Of a stretch of DNA of 15,236 bases, positions 1 through 6,819 are shown piece after piece (positions within the stretch are counted from its first letter, which is position 1; each line of letters begins with the position of its first letter). Origin of the DNA: JAEUIA01 sp038330085 (GTDB lineage Bacteria; Planctomycetota; UBA1135; GCA-002686595); assembly GCA_038330085.1 (NCBI GenBank), contig JBBQNP010000108.1:1-15236 (forward strand). Direction: 5' to 3'. The notes beneath the pieces are model-generated. The model did not search any database and had not been told where the DNA came from. It saw only the letters and a list, made by a program, of their open reading frames with translations. The translations under genes and the position numbers were made by a program.

Positions 1-272
1 CGGCATTACATGCCAACAACTTTTCTCTCGCCGCCTGATTCACTTCAGGTAGCCGTTCATCCGGGGAATGCCTGCGGCCCTGGATGAACGCCACTAGCAG
101 GCTGGCTGGCGAGTCGCGCCTCGGGGCGGACCAGCGAGACACTTCCGAGGCTGGCGCACGAGCGGCTCGTCCACGAACGGCACGCGCGCGAGATCCAACC
201 GTGGAACACACACGTAGATACCCCTCGTACGGGGATTCCGGGACGTGGGTTCGATTCCCACCGCCTCCACCA
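1..272 (+). ncRNA. ssrA: tmRNA (ssrA), 3' part, 5' end outside window
   Basis: tmRNA rescues stalled ribosomes with SmpB and adds a degradation tag. The end of the tag frame is visible at 3-38 and encodes ALHANNFSLAA followed by TGA; the LAA ending is the usual protease signal. A perfect 8-bp stem pairs 55-62 with 82-89 in the pseudoknot region. A CCCC/GGGG pairing at 221-224 and 231-234 lies in the helix leading to the tRNA-like domain. The T arm is GTGGG (245-249), loop TTCGATT, CCCAC (257-261). The acceptor strand CGCCTCC (262-268) is followed by A and an encoded CCA at 270-272. The alanyl acceptor 5' strand and the resume codon lie left of the window, so the gene is incomplete here. The arrangement is that of a standard one-piece tmRNA. 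Confidence 0.93.
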
Positions 273-297
273 CTTCACTCACCATGGGACCACCACC

Positions 298-496
298 ATG
301 CCGCAAGACGATCCGAAACTTGAGTTGTTGATCGAGGCACTGCAGCGCGTGATGAAGACGCATCACGTGCAGACTTGGCTGAACACCCCCTGCGCTGCCT
401 TCGATGGATCGAAGCCGGTCGAGGTCCTCGAGCGGGGGAGAAGCTGACCGGATCTGGCGCATGGTGTACGAGATCGAGTCCGGCAGCCCGCTCTAG
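298..496 (+). pseudogene. MbcA/ParS/Xre-type antitoxin fragment, broken by +1 frameshift
   Basis: From ATG 298 the frame reads a 49-residue protein ending at TGA 445-447. It contains WLNTP (27-31), AFDG (34-37) and VEVLERG (41-47), which match the toxin-binding C-terminal domain of MbcA/ParS/Xre antitoxins (DUF2384). The family pattern continues in the next frame as DRIWRMVYEIESGSPL and stops at TAG 494-496. Removing one G from the GGGGG run at about 433-437 joins the two into one 65-residue protein reading LERGEADRIW across the join. The DNA-binding half usual in full-length Xre antitoxins is absent, so this is either a short stand-alone form or a fragment. No RES-domain toxin partner is visible nearby. 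The start lies only 26 nt behind the tmRNA 3' end. The break could be a real mutation or a homopolymer sequencing error. The family assignment rests on motif recognition only. Confidence 0.62.
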
Positions 497-574
497 CGGA
501 CGCACTCTCCGTCGACGACGTGCGTTCGTCGCTTCTGGCACGCGGAGTGCGGCGGATCCGCGCGGACGGACACC

Positions 575-817
575 ATGAGAAGCACCCGAACCGATCTCCC
601 TCTCACCCTGGCCGACCTCGAACGCGTTCGCGCCGACCTCCAGGACTCAGTGCGGCACACCGAAGAGTTGCTCGAGCGCACGCAGATGCTGCTTCTGGCG
701 GCGGCGCTCTTGAAAAACGGCGTCGCAATCCGGTTGCTGCAGGTCGACGGTGCGCTCGCGTGCGATCCCTCGTGCCCGACCCGGCCGATCGACTCGTCGG
801 GCGTTTCTACAAACTGA
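575..817 (+). CDS. small hypothetical protein, doubtful
   Basis: An 80-residue frame starts at ATG 575 with GGACGGA 5 nt or less upstream. Residues 10-45 are charged and leucine-rich, of the kind that forms a helix or coiled coil (ADLERVRADLQ, then TEELLERTQMLL). The C-terminal half (DGALACDPSCPTRP) is not helix-like and has no recognisable motif. The composition changes around residue 48, near a run of A at about 713-717, so a frameshift in a longer decayed gene is possible. I do not recognise the family. It sits between the broken antitoxin and the lipoprotein gene, in a patch that looks degraded. Confidence 0.3.
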   Translation: MRSTRTDLPLTLADLERVRADLQDSVRHTEELLERTQMLLLAAALLKNGVAIRLLQVDGALACDPSCPTRPIDSSGVSTN

Positions 818-886
818 GCAGGTCTCCACGCCTCAAACTGTTGGAGCGCCGTCCGACACCGGCGCAAATCGCTGGAGCCGGCGCCG

Positions 887-909
887 GCGCTCCCTTCTAG
901 TGGGAGCGC
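887..909 (+). terminator. strong hairpin before lipoprotein gene, possible terminator
   Basis: GCGCTCCC (887-894) pairs perfectly with GGGAGCGC (902-909) around the 7-nt loop TTCTAGT. No T-run follows, so intrinsic termination is not assured. It may end transcription from the ssrA side or be a leader structure of the gene starting at 932. Confidence 0.4.
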
Positions 910-931
910 ACGGTCCCTAGACTCTTCGCCC

Positions 932-2122
932 GTGTTCTCCGGGCACGAGCGCTGGTCCCCTTCGCACGGCGCAATCGCGCCGTTCTTCGTCGTGCTGCTC
1001 GTCCTGCTTTTCGGCGCTGCGTTGCCCGCGTGCAACGTGGCGGAAGCCAAGATCTACAACCTGAAGCAGCTGCACGATCCCGAGTCGAACCACCGCTACA
1101 ACGCTGCGCTCGAGGGCGACTTCGAGTACGTCGTCCGCCATGAGCTCTTTGGTTTCTTCCGCCACGAGGGGACGGAACTCGCCAACAAGGACCAGTCGAA
1201 GGTCGACGCTCCCGCCGACGACTGCCTCGAGAACCTGATCGAGCTTGAAGCGATCGACAGCGCCGATCCTGCCATCGCCGGCGAGAAGGTCGAGTGGTTC
1301 GCACGGCTGTCGGTGGAGGATCCATGGCAGCTCTCGCGTCAGCGCGCCGTCCTCGCCCTGGGCTCCGTGGGCATGCGTCTCGAGGCGGGTTTGCCCTCGG
1401 GGCTGGGCAGCGATCAGACCCCGGCGGATGCGGACCAGGTGGCGAACGCGCTCACGCCCCTCGTCAAGGCGTTGCACGAAGTGCTCGCGGGTGACGCGAA
1501 AGACCGTGCTGAAAAGCGCGCGCAGCTCGAGCAGGCTTGCGCAGCGGTGCGCGCGCTCGACTACGACATGTCCGGAGCGCGCCGCGCGCTCGCCATCGTC
1601 GTGACGCTGCAGAAGACCGCAGGTACACGCAACCCTGATACGGCGCCGCTCTCCGAGCTCAGCCTCGAACTGCAGCGACTGTGCGTGCGTCGCGCGCTCG
1701 CTCGCGCGATCGACGATCCCGAACCGATCGTCTGCGCCGCGGCCCTCGCCAGCACCGCGCGCATCGGCGGACGCGTCGCGATCGACACGGTGTTGTTCGA
1801 CCGCGCGCGCAAGTTGGTCAACGACATCAAGGCCCCGCCCGAAGTCCTGATCGCCATCGCGGACACGCTGGCCGCGTCCGGACCTCTCCCCGAGGGTGGT
1901 GCAACCGGCACGCGTACGCGCGACGAATGGCTCGGTGCGCTCTACGCCTTCGCCACGCGTCGCCCCGAAGAAGACGTGCGCGTGCACGCGATGATGGCGC
2001 TCTCGCGTCTCTCCGGCGCCGGCTTCGCGAGCTTGCACGAAGAGGACTGGCAGGAGTGGTGGACTGCCTACGTGAAGGCGCGCGCGAGCGAGGGGAAGAT
2101 CAGCGGCGGAGCGTCGCGTTGA
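932..2122 (+). CDS. putative lipoprotein with HEAT-like repeats
   Basis: A 396-residue protein from GTG 932. Hydrophobic residues 14-31 follow a short polar head and end in LPAC, with Cys34 as the likely lipidated residue, so export and membrane anchoring are expected. Proline before the alanine is not ideal for a lipobox. Short helical units with the AVLALGSVG or AALASTARIG look of HEAT repeats occur near 130-148, 260-285, 299-316 and 345-362. The C-terminus contains EEDWQEWWTAYVKAR, a tryptophan-rich ending I associate with HEAT-repeat proteins of Planctomycetota. A role as an extracytoplasmic scaffold is inferred; no catalytic motif is visible. No Shine-Dalgarno site is evident. The stop codon overlaps the possible TTG start of the next gene, which suggests co-transcription and translational coupling. 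Confidence 0.75.
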   Translation: MFSGHERWSPSHGAIAPFFVVLLVLLFGAALPACNVAEAKIYNLKQLHDPESNHRYNAALEGDFEYVVRHELFGFFRHEGTELANKDQSKVDAPADDCLENLIELEAIDSADPAIAGEKVEWFARLSVEDPWQLSRQRAVLALGSVGMRLEAGLPSGLGSDQTPADADQVANALTPLVKALHEVLAGDAKDRAEKRAQLEQACAAVRALDYDMSGARRALAIVVTLQKTAGTRNPDTAPLSELSLELQRLCVRRALARAIDDPEPIVCAAALASTARIGGRVAIDTVLFDRARKLVNDIKAPPEVLIAIADTLAASGPLPEGGATGTRTRDEWLGALYAFATRRPEEDVRVHAMMALSRLSGAGFASLHEEDWQEWWTAYVKARASEGKISGGASR

Positions 2123-3399
2123 GCGCGGGCGGAGCGGGATCGGACGCGCACCGATCGGCACACCCGTCGTCGAAGGTACGCGGCAGCGTGTTCAAGCTGC
2201 TGCGCATCGTCTTCGCGCTCGGGTTGCTCGCGCTCGTCGCGTACTTCGTGCCCTGGCGCGATCAACTCGTGTACTCGCAGGCGGGGCACGTGTCGACGGT
2301 GCCCGGCACGATCGAGGGCAACTGGCGCGACGACACGATTCGCTTCCGCGTCGATGCCGACGCGGCGATCGCAGCGGGGTGGCCCGAGAGCGTCGAGCAG
2401 GCGGTCGCACACCACACGAGCCTCGAAGTGCGGCGCGCCGACCTCGGCTCCGACGGCAAGCTCGCGGGCTTCGACTGGCGGCCAGGGATGTTGCGCGTGT
2501 TCCGCGGGCTCGAGCCACGCGGGTTGTTCTTCGCACTGGTGCTGATCGTGTTCGGCGCGCTCGTCGCGATCCTGCGTTGGCAGCGGCTGCTCGCGGTCGC
2601 CGGATGCGTGACGACGTACGCCAACGCGTTCCGCCTCTCGTTCCTGGGTCTCTTCTTCAACCTGATCGTGCCGGGTTTGACGGGCGGCGACGTCGTCAAG
2701 GCCGTGCTCGTCGTGCGCGAGCATCCCGAGCGGCGCGCCGACGCGCTGATGTCGGTGATCGTCGATCGCGGCCTGGGTCTCGTCGTGCTGATCGGGTTGG
2801 CGGCATGCGTCACGCTGCTGCCCGCGTCGCTGATGCCCTCGCCGCACTTCAAGGAGCTGCGGCTGCCGGTGCTGCTCACGTTCACCGGCGTCTTGGGCGG
2901 CATGTGGCTCGTGATGCATCCCTGGCCGCGCCGCATGTTGCGCCTCGATCGTCTGATCGAAAAGCTCCCGCAGAAGGAGCGCTTGCGCAAGCTCGACGGT
3001 GCGCTGCGCATCTACGCGCACCATCCGTTCGAGATGACGATTGCAGTCCTGCTGTCGGTGATCAACCACGCCAGCCTCGCGTTCGGCCTCTACCAACTCG
3101 GCCACGCTTTCGGCGACACGCAGCTCTCCTACCTCGAGTACCTGGGCATCGCGTCGGTCGCGAACACGATCAGCTCCATTCCGATCGCACCGGGCGGGTG
3201 GGGCGTCGGCGAAGCGGCGTACGGATCGCTCTTCCACCTGATGGGGGCGCCGGCCACGCTCGGCATCGCGGTGAGCGTGACGTACCGGTTGATTTCCGTC
3301 GGCCTGGGCCTCGCGGGGGGCTTGTTCCTGTTGATGCCGGGCGGCCGCAAGGTCCGCGACGAGATCCACGAGGAAGAGGAGAAAGAGTCGGCGGCCTGA
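2119..3399 (+). CDS. UPF0104 / LPG-synthase-TM family flippase-like membrane protein
   Basis: Read from TTG 2119, whose TTGA overlaps the previous stop, this gives 426 residues. GTG 2188 would give 403 and has GAAGG upstream, so the start is uncertain. One membrane segment lies at about 26-45. A soluble stretch at about 46-133 follows, then further segments near 135-153, 170-188, 215-235, 249-266, 304-326, 340-357 and 378-405. PGLTGGDVVKA (185-195) and PIAPGGWGVGEAAYG (355-369) are the conserved glycine-rich motifs of the UPF0104 / lysylphosphatidylglycerol synthase transmembrane family. Members move or modify lipids or lipid-linked glycans, but the substrate cannot be told. The approximately 88-residue domain after the first segment, probably outside the cytoplasm, is an addition to the basic family fold. 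The tail is strongly acidic (EEEEKES). Confidence 0.8.
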   Translation: MSAGGAGSDAHRSAHPSSKVRGSVFKLLRIVFALGLLALVAYFVPWRDQLVYSQAGHVSTVPGTIEGNWRDDTIRFRVDADAAIAAGWPESVEQAVAHHTSLEVRRADLGSDGKLAGFDWRPGMLRVFRGLEPRGLFFALVLIVFGALVAILRWQRLLAVAGCVTTYANAFRLSFLGLFFNLIVPGLTGGDVVKAVLVVREHPERRADALMSVIVDRGLGLVVLIGLAACVTLLPASLMPSPHFKELRLPVLLTFTGVLGGMWLVMHPWPRRMLRLDRLIEKLPQKERLRKLDGALRIYAHHPFEMTIAVLLSVINHASLAFGLYQLGHAFGDTQLSYLEYLGIASVANTISSIPIAPGGWGVGEAAYGSLFHLMGAPATLGIAVSVTYRLISVGLGLAGGLFLLMPGGRKVRDEIHEEEEKESAA

Positions 3400-3526
3400 C
3401 CTCGGGCCACAACTTGTCCGGCGCGCCGACAGCACCGCTCGTGCGCGCTGGGTAGTCTTCTGCGTTCGGTGCTGCGGGCGCGGACGACCACAACGTCCTG
3501 TGCTTCGAATTCACCGGGCCTCCACA

Positions 3527-3564
3527 TCTTCCTTCCCCTTTTCCCTTTCCTCTCCCTCTCCCTC
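3527..3564 (+). other. 38-nt uninterrupted pyrimidine tract
   Basis: Every base from 3527 to 3564 is C or T, in the 224-nt gap between the membrane protein and the PfkB kinase. The opposite strand is therefore pure purine. It lies 60 nt before the kinase ATG, probably in its leader or promoter region. No clear -35/-10 pair is visible in the gap. Confidence 0.85.
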
Positions 3565-3623
3565 GTCTCCAACGCGCAGGCGCCGCACTCCACGCACGAG
3601 CCGAGCCCACACCGATCCATCGC

Positions 3624-4526
3624 ATGTCCCTCCTCGTCATCGGCACCCTCGCCTACGACACGATCGAGACCGCGCACACGCAGCGCGCGGATGTCCTCGG
3701 CGGGTCGGCCCTGTTTTTCGGCATCGCCGCGGGGCGCTTCGTTCCGGTGCGCATGGTCGGCGTCGTCGGCGCCGACTTTCAAGCACGGGATCTCGAGCTG
3801 TTGCGCAACGGCAACGTCGACATCTCGGGTGTCGAGCACGCGGCCGGACGCACGTTCCGCTGGACGGGGCGTTACGCGGCCGACGGCAACAGCCGGACGA
3901 CGCTCGAGACCCAGCTCAACGTGCTCGAGCGCTTCGATCCGAAGATCCCCGCCGCCATGCGCGACTCGCAGTGGATCTTCTTGGCGAACGCGACGCCGTC
4001 CGTGCAAGCCAAGGCGCTCGACCAGATCACGAAGCCGCGCTTCACCGTGCTCGACACGATGAACCTGTGGATCGACACGGCGCGCGCGGACTTGATGCAC
4101 TTGTTGCGGCGCGTCGACGCAGTGCTGCTCAACGACGAGGAAGCGCGCATGCTGACGGGCGAGCGCAGCTTGTTGAAAGCGGCTGCGGCGGTGCTCGGGC
4201 TCGGCCCGCGCTACGTGATCCTGAAGAAGGGCGAGCACGGTGCGTTCCTGATCGGCAAGGACGTGCACTTCTCGTTGCCCGCGTATCCCGTCGACGAGGT
4301 CGTCGATCCCACCGGTGCCGGCGATTCGTTCGCGGGCGGGTTCATGGGCTACGTCGCGGAAAAGGGAGCCACCGACCCGAAGACGCTGCGCAAGGCGATG
4401 CTGTACGGCACGGTGACCGCGTCGTGGTGCGTGCAGGGTTTCAGCGTCGAAGCGCTGGCCGGACGCACGCGACAGGAGATCGACCGCCGCTACGACGAGC
4501 TGCGCGCGATCTGCAGCGTGGAGTGA
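3624..4526 (+). CDS. PfkB-family carbohydrate/nucleoside kinase
   Basis: A 300-residue cytoplasmic kinase from ATG 3624, the usual family length. The N-terminal GGSALFFG (26-33) matches the substrate-side glycine motif. NDEEA (170-174) and KKGEHGA (201-207) are typical core positions. The C-terminal signature DPTGAGDSFAGGF (228-240) holds the anion hole GAGD with catalytic Asp234. The family transfers ATP phosphate to sugars or nucleosides (ribokinase, adenosine kinase and relatives). Nothing in the sequence fixes the substrate. The gene starts a short unit with thpR, which begins 4 nt after its stop. No strong Shine-Dalgarno site precedes the ATG. Confidence 0.88.
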   Translation: MSLLVIGTLAYDTIETAHTQRADVLGGSALFFGIAAGRFVPVRMVGVVGADFQARDLELLRNGNVDISGVEHAAGRTFRWTGRYAADGNSRTTLETQLNVLERFDPKIPAAMRDSQWIFLANATPSVQAKALDQITKPRFTVLDTMNLWIDTARADLMHLLRRVDAVLLNDEEARMLTGERSLLKAAAAVLGLGPRYVILKKGEHGAFLIGKDVHFSLPAYPVDEVVDPTGAGDSFAGGFMGYVAEKGATDPKTLRKAMLYGTVTASWCVQGFSVEALAGRTRQEIDRRYDELRAICSVE

Positions 4527-4530
4527 GCGC

Positions 4531-5106
4531 GTGCCGAGGCTCTTCGTCGGGCTCGCGCCCGACGAGCACACGGTGGAGGAGTTGCACGCGGCGGCGGCTC
4601 GCGTGCTCGATCCCGCGCGTTGGCGCCTCTACGGAGCGCGCGACATCCATCTGACGCTGTGCTTCCTGGGCGAGGTCGAGCGCACCCAGGCGGAGCCGCT
4701 CGTTCGGGCGCTGGCCGAGAGCTGCTCCCACCTCGTCGCACCGAAGCTCGAGATCGCCGGACTGGGTGCTTTTCCCGATGCCGCCCAGCCGCGCGTGGTC
4801 TGGGCCGGGGTGCGCGCCTCCGAGGCGGGGTTGGAGGCGCTGCACGCGATCGAGCGCGCCGTCACCGGGGCTGTCGAGCGGGTCGGACTGCCTCACGCCG
4901 CTCGAGGCGAGTTCGTTCCGCACCTGACCCTCGCCCGTCCGCGTGGACGCGCGAACTTGGATTCAGGATCGGGTGCATTGGGCGGGGGGTGGCCGTGGCG
5001 ACCGACCGAAGTGATCCTCTTCGAATCGGTGGGCGGCTTCGAACCGGTGGGCGGCACGGAGGAGCGCTACCGGCGACGCTCCCTCGTGCGCCTCGGCGGG
5101 ATCTGA
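4531..5106 (+). CDS. thpR: RNA 2',3'-cyclic phosphodiesterase (2'-5' RNA ligase superfamily)
   Basis: A 191-residue protein from GTG 4531, close to the normal family size. The two catalytic HxTx motifs of the 2H phosphoesterase superfamily are both present: HLTL at 40-43 and HLTL at 131-134. The opening RLFVGLAPDE and the DIHLTLCFLG context are typical of ThpR. Enzymes of this type hydrolyse 2',3'-cyclic phosphate ends of RNA to 2'-phosphates and can catalyse 2'-5' ligation. Near the C-terminus an 18-bp tandem duplication makes FESVGG and FEPVGG (residues 164-175), a small insertion in a usually compact region. It is probably translated together with the kinase upstream. Confidence 0.88.
   Translation: MPRLFVGLAPDEHTVEELHAAAARVLDPARWRLYGARDIHLTLCFLGEVERTQAEPLVRALAESCSHLVAPKLEIAGLGAFPDAAQPRVVWAGVRASEAGLEALHAIERAVTGAVERVGLPHAARGEFVPHLTLARPRGRANLDSGSGALGGGWPWRPTEVILFESVGGFEPVGGTEERYRRRSLVRLGGI
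5020..5055 (+). repeat. 18-bp tandem duplication inside thpR
   Basis: TTCGAATCGGTGGGCGGC (5020-5037) is followed at once by a copy differing at one base (5038-5055). It keeps the reading frame and adds six residues. Confidence 0.95.
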
Positions 5107-5140
5107 ACGGCAGTTCGGAAGCACGCCTCGAAAAAAGCGC

Positions 5141-5168
5141 TTCGACCTGCAACCGGAAGCAGGTCGGA
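5141..5168 (+). terminator. hairpin after thpR, possible terminator
   Basis: TTCGACCTGC (5141-5150) pairs with GCAGGTCGGA (5159-5168) around an 8-nt loop, with one G-T pair. On the plus strand no T-run follows. On the minus strand the hairpin is followed 4 nt later by six T (5131-5136 read in reverse), but no minus-strand gene is seen. It separates the pfkB-thpR unit from recA. Confidence 0.45.
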
Positions 5169-5208
5169 ACGTCAGCGTGATCGGAGCACGAAAGCTGCCG
5201 GCGGATCA

Positions 5209-5236
5209 TTGCCGAGCATGTCTGTGCGTCTATACA
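5209..5236 (+). promoter_or_regulatory. putative recA promoter
   Basis: TTGCCG (5209-5214) and TATACA (5231-5236) are separated by 16 nt and each matches the sigma-70 consensus at four of six positions. The -10 overlaps the SOS box. Transcription would start near 5243, leaving a leader of about 66 nt before GTG 5309. Confidence 0.6.
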
Positions 5237-5237
5237 G
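5222..5237 (+). promoter_or_regulatory. LexA-type SOS box of recA
   Basis: CTGT-GCGTCTAT-ACAG is an exact CTGT-N8-ACAG site, the core of the LexA operator known from E. coli and relatives. It overlaps the -10 hexamer of the promoter candidate and lies 71 nt before the recA start, so a bound repressor would block polymerase. LexA itself is not in the window. Confidence 0.72.
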
Positions 5238-5308
5238 TCGGCCCGTGAGCGCCGGTCGAAGCTTTCGAAGCCGAGACCCGGACGCGTTCTGCGTCCAGAA
5301 AGATCATC

Positions 5309-6604
5309 GTGAAAGAACCCGTGACCGTGACCAAGCCTGCGCGCAACGACAAAGCTCCCGAGCGGAGCCCCACTGAGAAGAGTCCGACCGACAAGAGCAC
5401 GTCGGAGAAGAGCCTGCCTGAGAGAGGCACGCCGGAGAGAACCACCGCCGAGCGCAACGCCGCCGAGAAGGCGCCGTCCGTGACGGGCGAGCGCGTCCAG
5501 TACACCGATCGACAGCTCGCCGAGAAATCGAAGTCGCTCGACTCGGCCATGTCCGAGATCGAGAAGGCCTTCGGCAAGGGCGCCATCATGCGCATGGGTG
5601 CGGGCACCGTGATCAAGGAGATCTCGGGCATCAGCACCGGCTCGGTCAGCCTCGACGTGGGCCTCGGCGGCAAGGGTTTGCCGCGCGGACGCATCGTCGA
5701 GATCTTCGGGCCGGAGAGCTCCGGCAAGACGACGTTGACCCTGCACGTGATCGCCAACGCGCAGAAGATCGGCGGCATCTGTGCCTTCGTCGACGCGGAG
5801 CACGCGCTCGATCCGGGTTATGCGCGCAAGCTGGGCGTCAAGCTCGACGATCTGCTGGTGTCGCAGCCCGACACCGGTGAACAAGCGCTCGAGATCGTCG
5901 AGACCTTGGTGCGCTCGAACGCCGTCGACGTGATCGTGATCGACTCGGTCGCCGCACTCGTGCCGCGCGCCGAGATCGCGGGCGAGATGGGCGACAGCTT
6001 CGTCGGCTTGCACGCGCGCTTGATGAGCCAGGCTTTGCGCAAGCTCACGGCCGCGATCTCGAAGAGCGACTGCCTCGTGATCTTCATCAACCAGATCCGC
6101 GAGAAGATCGGCGTCATGTTCGGCAGCCCCGAGACGACGACGGGCGGGCGCGCGCTCAAGTTCTACTCGTCGGTGCGCCTCGACATCCGCCGCATCGGAC
6201 AGCTCAAGGACGGCGAGGTGGTGATCGGCAACCGTACCAAGGTCACCGTCGTCAAGAACAAGGTCGCGCCGCCGTTCAGAAAGTGCGAGTTCGACATCCT
6301 CTTCAACCACGGCATCAGCAAAGAGGGCGAACTCCTCGAGCTGGGTCTGGTCGAGGGCATCGTGTTGAAGTCGGGCACGTGGTACTCGCTCAAGCACCCG
6401 ACCGAGGGCGAAGTGCGCCTGGGTCAGGGCATGGAGAAGGCGCGCGCTTTCCTGATCGACAACCCCGACCTGTGCACGCAGATCGAGCGCTCGATCAAGA
6501 CGAAGATGGTGCCCAAGTCGGGCGCGTCGGAGTCGAGCGGGGGAGACGAGGGCGGAGCCGACGGCGACAAGCCGGTGACTCCGACGCGCGCGACGCGTCT
6601 GTGA
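5309..6604 (+). CDS. recA: recombinase RecA with repetitive N-terminal extension
   Basis: RecA forms filaments on single-stranded DNA, catalyses ATP-dependent strand exchange and triggers LexA self-cleavage. The 431-residue product is longer than the usual 340-360. The core begins near residue 70. Walker A is GPESSGKTT (134-142), the Walker B strand is VIVIDSVAAL (208-217), and loop L2 with GVMFGSPETTTGG lies at 268-280. SVRLDIRRIG (288-297) and the KVVKNK-like KVTVVKNKV (311-319) are standard. The first approximately 60 residues are low-complexity and charged, with eight pentads of pattern xx[ED][KR]x (16-55). The C-terminal tail has a short acidic glycine-rich stretch, as in many RecA proteins. 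GTG 5309 is the first start after the promoter; GTG 5321 and 5327 are alternatives, and no ATG occurs before residue 81. A LexA-type box upstream points to SOS control. Confidence 0.97.
   Translation: MKEPVTVTKPARNDKAPERSPTEKSPTDKSTSEKSLPERGTPERTTAERNAAEKAPSVTGERVQYTDRQLAEKSKSLDSAMSEIEKAFGKGAIMRMGAGTVIKEISGISTGSVSLDVGLGGKGLPRGRIVEIFGPESSGKTTLTLHVIANAQKIGGICAFVDAEHALDPGYARKLGVKLDDLLVSQPDTGEQALEIVETLVRSNAVDVIVIDSVAALVPRAEIAGEMGDSFVGLHARLMSQALRKLTAAISKSDCLVIFINQIREKIGVMFGSPETTTGGRALKFYSSVRLDIRRIGQLKDGEVVIGNRTKVTVVKNKVAPPFRKCEFDILFNHGISKEGELLELGLVEGIVLKSGTWYSLKHPTEGEVRLGQGMEKARAFLIDNPDLCTQIERSIKTKMVPKSGASESSGGDEGGADGDKPVTPTRATRL
5354..5473 (+). repeat. eight 15-bp units coding for pentapeptide repeats in RecA
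   Basis: Eight consecutive codon groups give APERS, PTEKS, PTDKS, TSEKS, LPERG, TPERT, TAERN and AAEKA. An acidic residue followed by a basic one occupies the third and fourth place in every unit. The DNA units are diverged, so selection on the protein pattern or old duplication is likely. Confidence 0.9.
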
Positions 6605-6775
6605 TCCGCACCGCGGTGCTTCGTTCTGCTCGGATCGGTGCTGGTCTGATCAGCCCAGTGTCGATCTTGCGCCGGCACACGGGCTGTCCGTGCGGGAGGG
6701 CGTGAGTTTCAGGGAGCATCCCCGCGCGGGACGTCCCTCTTCTTGCTCCCATTTGATGCACGCATCTGCGATCCT

Positions 6776-6817
6776 TGATTTCGAATCCCTGACTTCGAAG
6801 CTCTGATTTCGAATGCA
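6776..6817 (+). repeat. three 14-bp tandem repeats upstream of alaS
   Basis: TGATTTCGAATCCC (6776-6789), TGACTTCGAAGCTC (6790-6803) and TGATTTCGAATGCA (6804-6817). Each unit contains the palindrome TTCGAA at the same place. The array ends 56 nt before the alaS ATG, so it could be an operator array or part of the leader. Confidence 0.85.
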
Positions 6818-6819
6818 GG

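Larger units (their letters stand above)
497..931. other. low-information stretch between antitoxin remnant and lipoprotein gene
   Basis: Apart from the doubtful 80-codon frame at 575-817, no convincing gene is visible in 435 bases. At its right end there is a direct repeat of GCCGGC (877-888) and a strong hairpin (887-909). No second copy of the ssrA 3' end, which would mark an island boundary, is seen here. Confidence 0.5.

Noticed and set aside
230..272. A separate tRNA gene
   Set aside because: Only the T arm and acceptor 3' strand are present here; with the tag frame upstream they belong to tmRNA.
84..323. Small protein frame across the tmRNA gene
   Set aside because: It lies within tmRNA pseudoknot and tRNA-like structure and runs through its 3' end, so it is not a protein gene.
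273..931. A second attachment site (copy of the ssrA 3' end) marking an island
   Set aside because: No repeat of the T-arm/acceptor sequence was found downstream in the window; any island boundary is lost or elsewhere.
917..3435. Long minus-strand frames opposite the lipoprotein and membrane protein
   Set aside because: Same antisense composition artefact; the plus-strand frames have a signal peptide, membrane segments and family motifs.
4862..6397. Long open frame on the minus strand opposite recA and thpR
   Set aside because: It mirrors strongly conserved plus-strand genes, has an Arg/Asp/Glu/His-rich composition typical of high-GC antisense frames, and shows no family motif.
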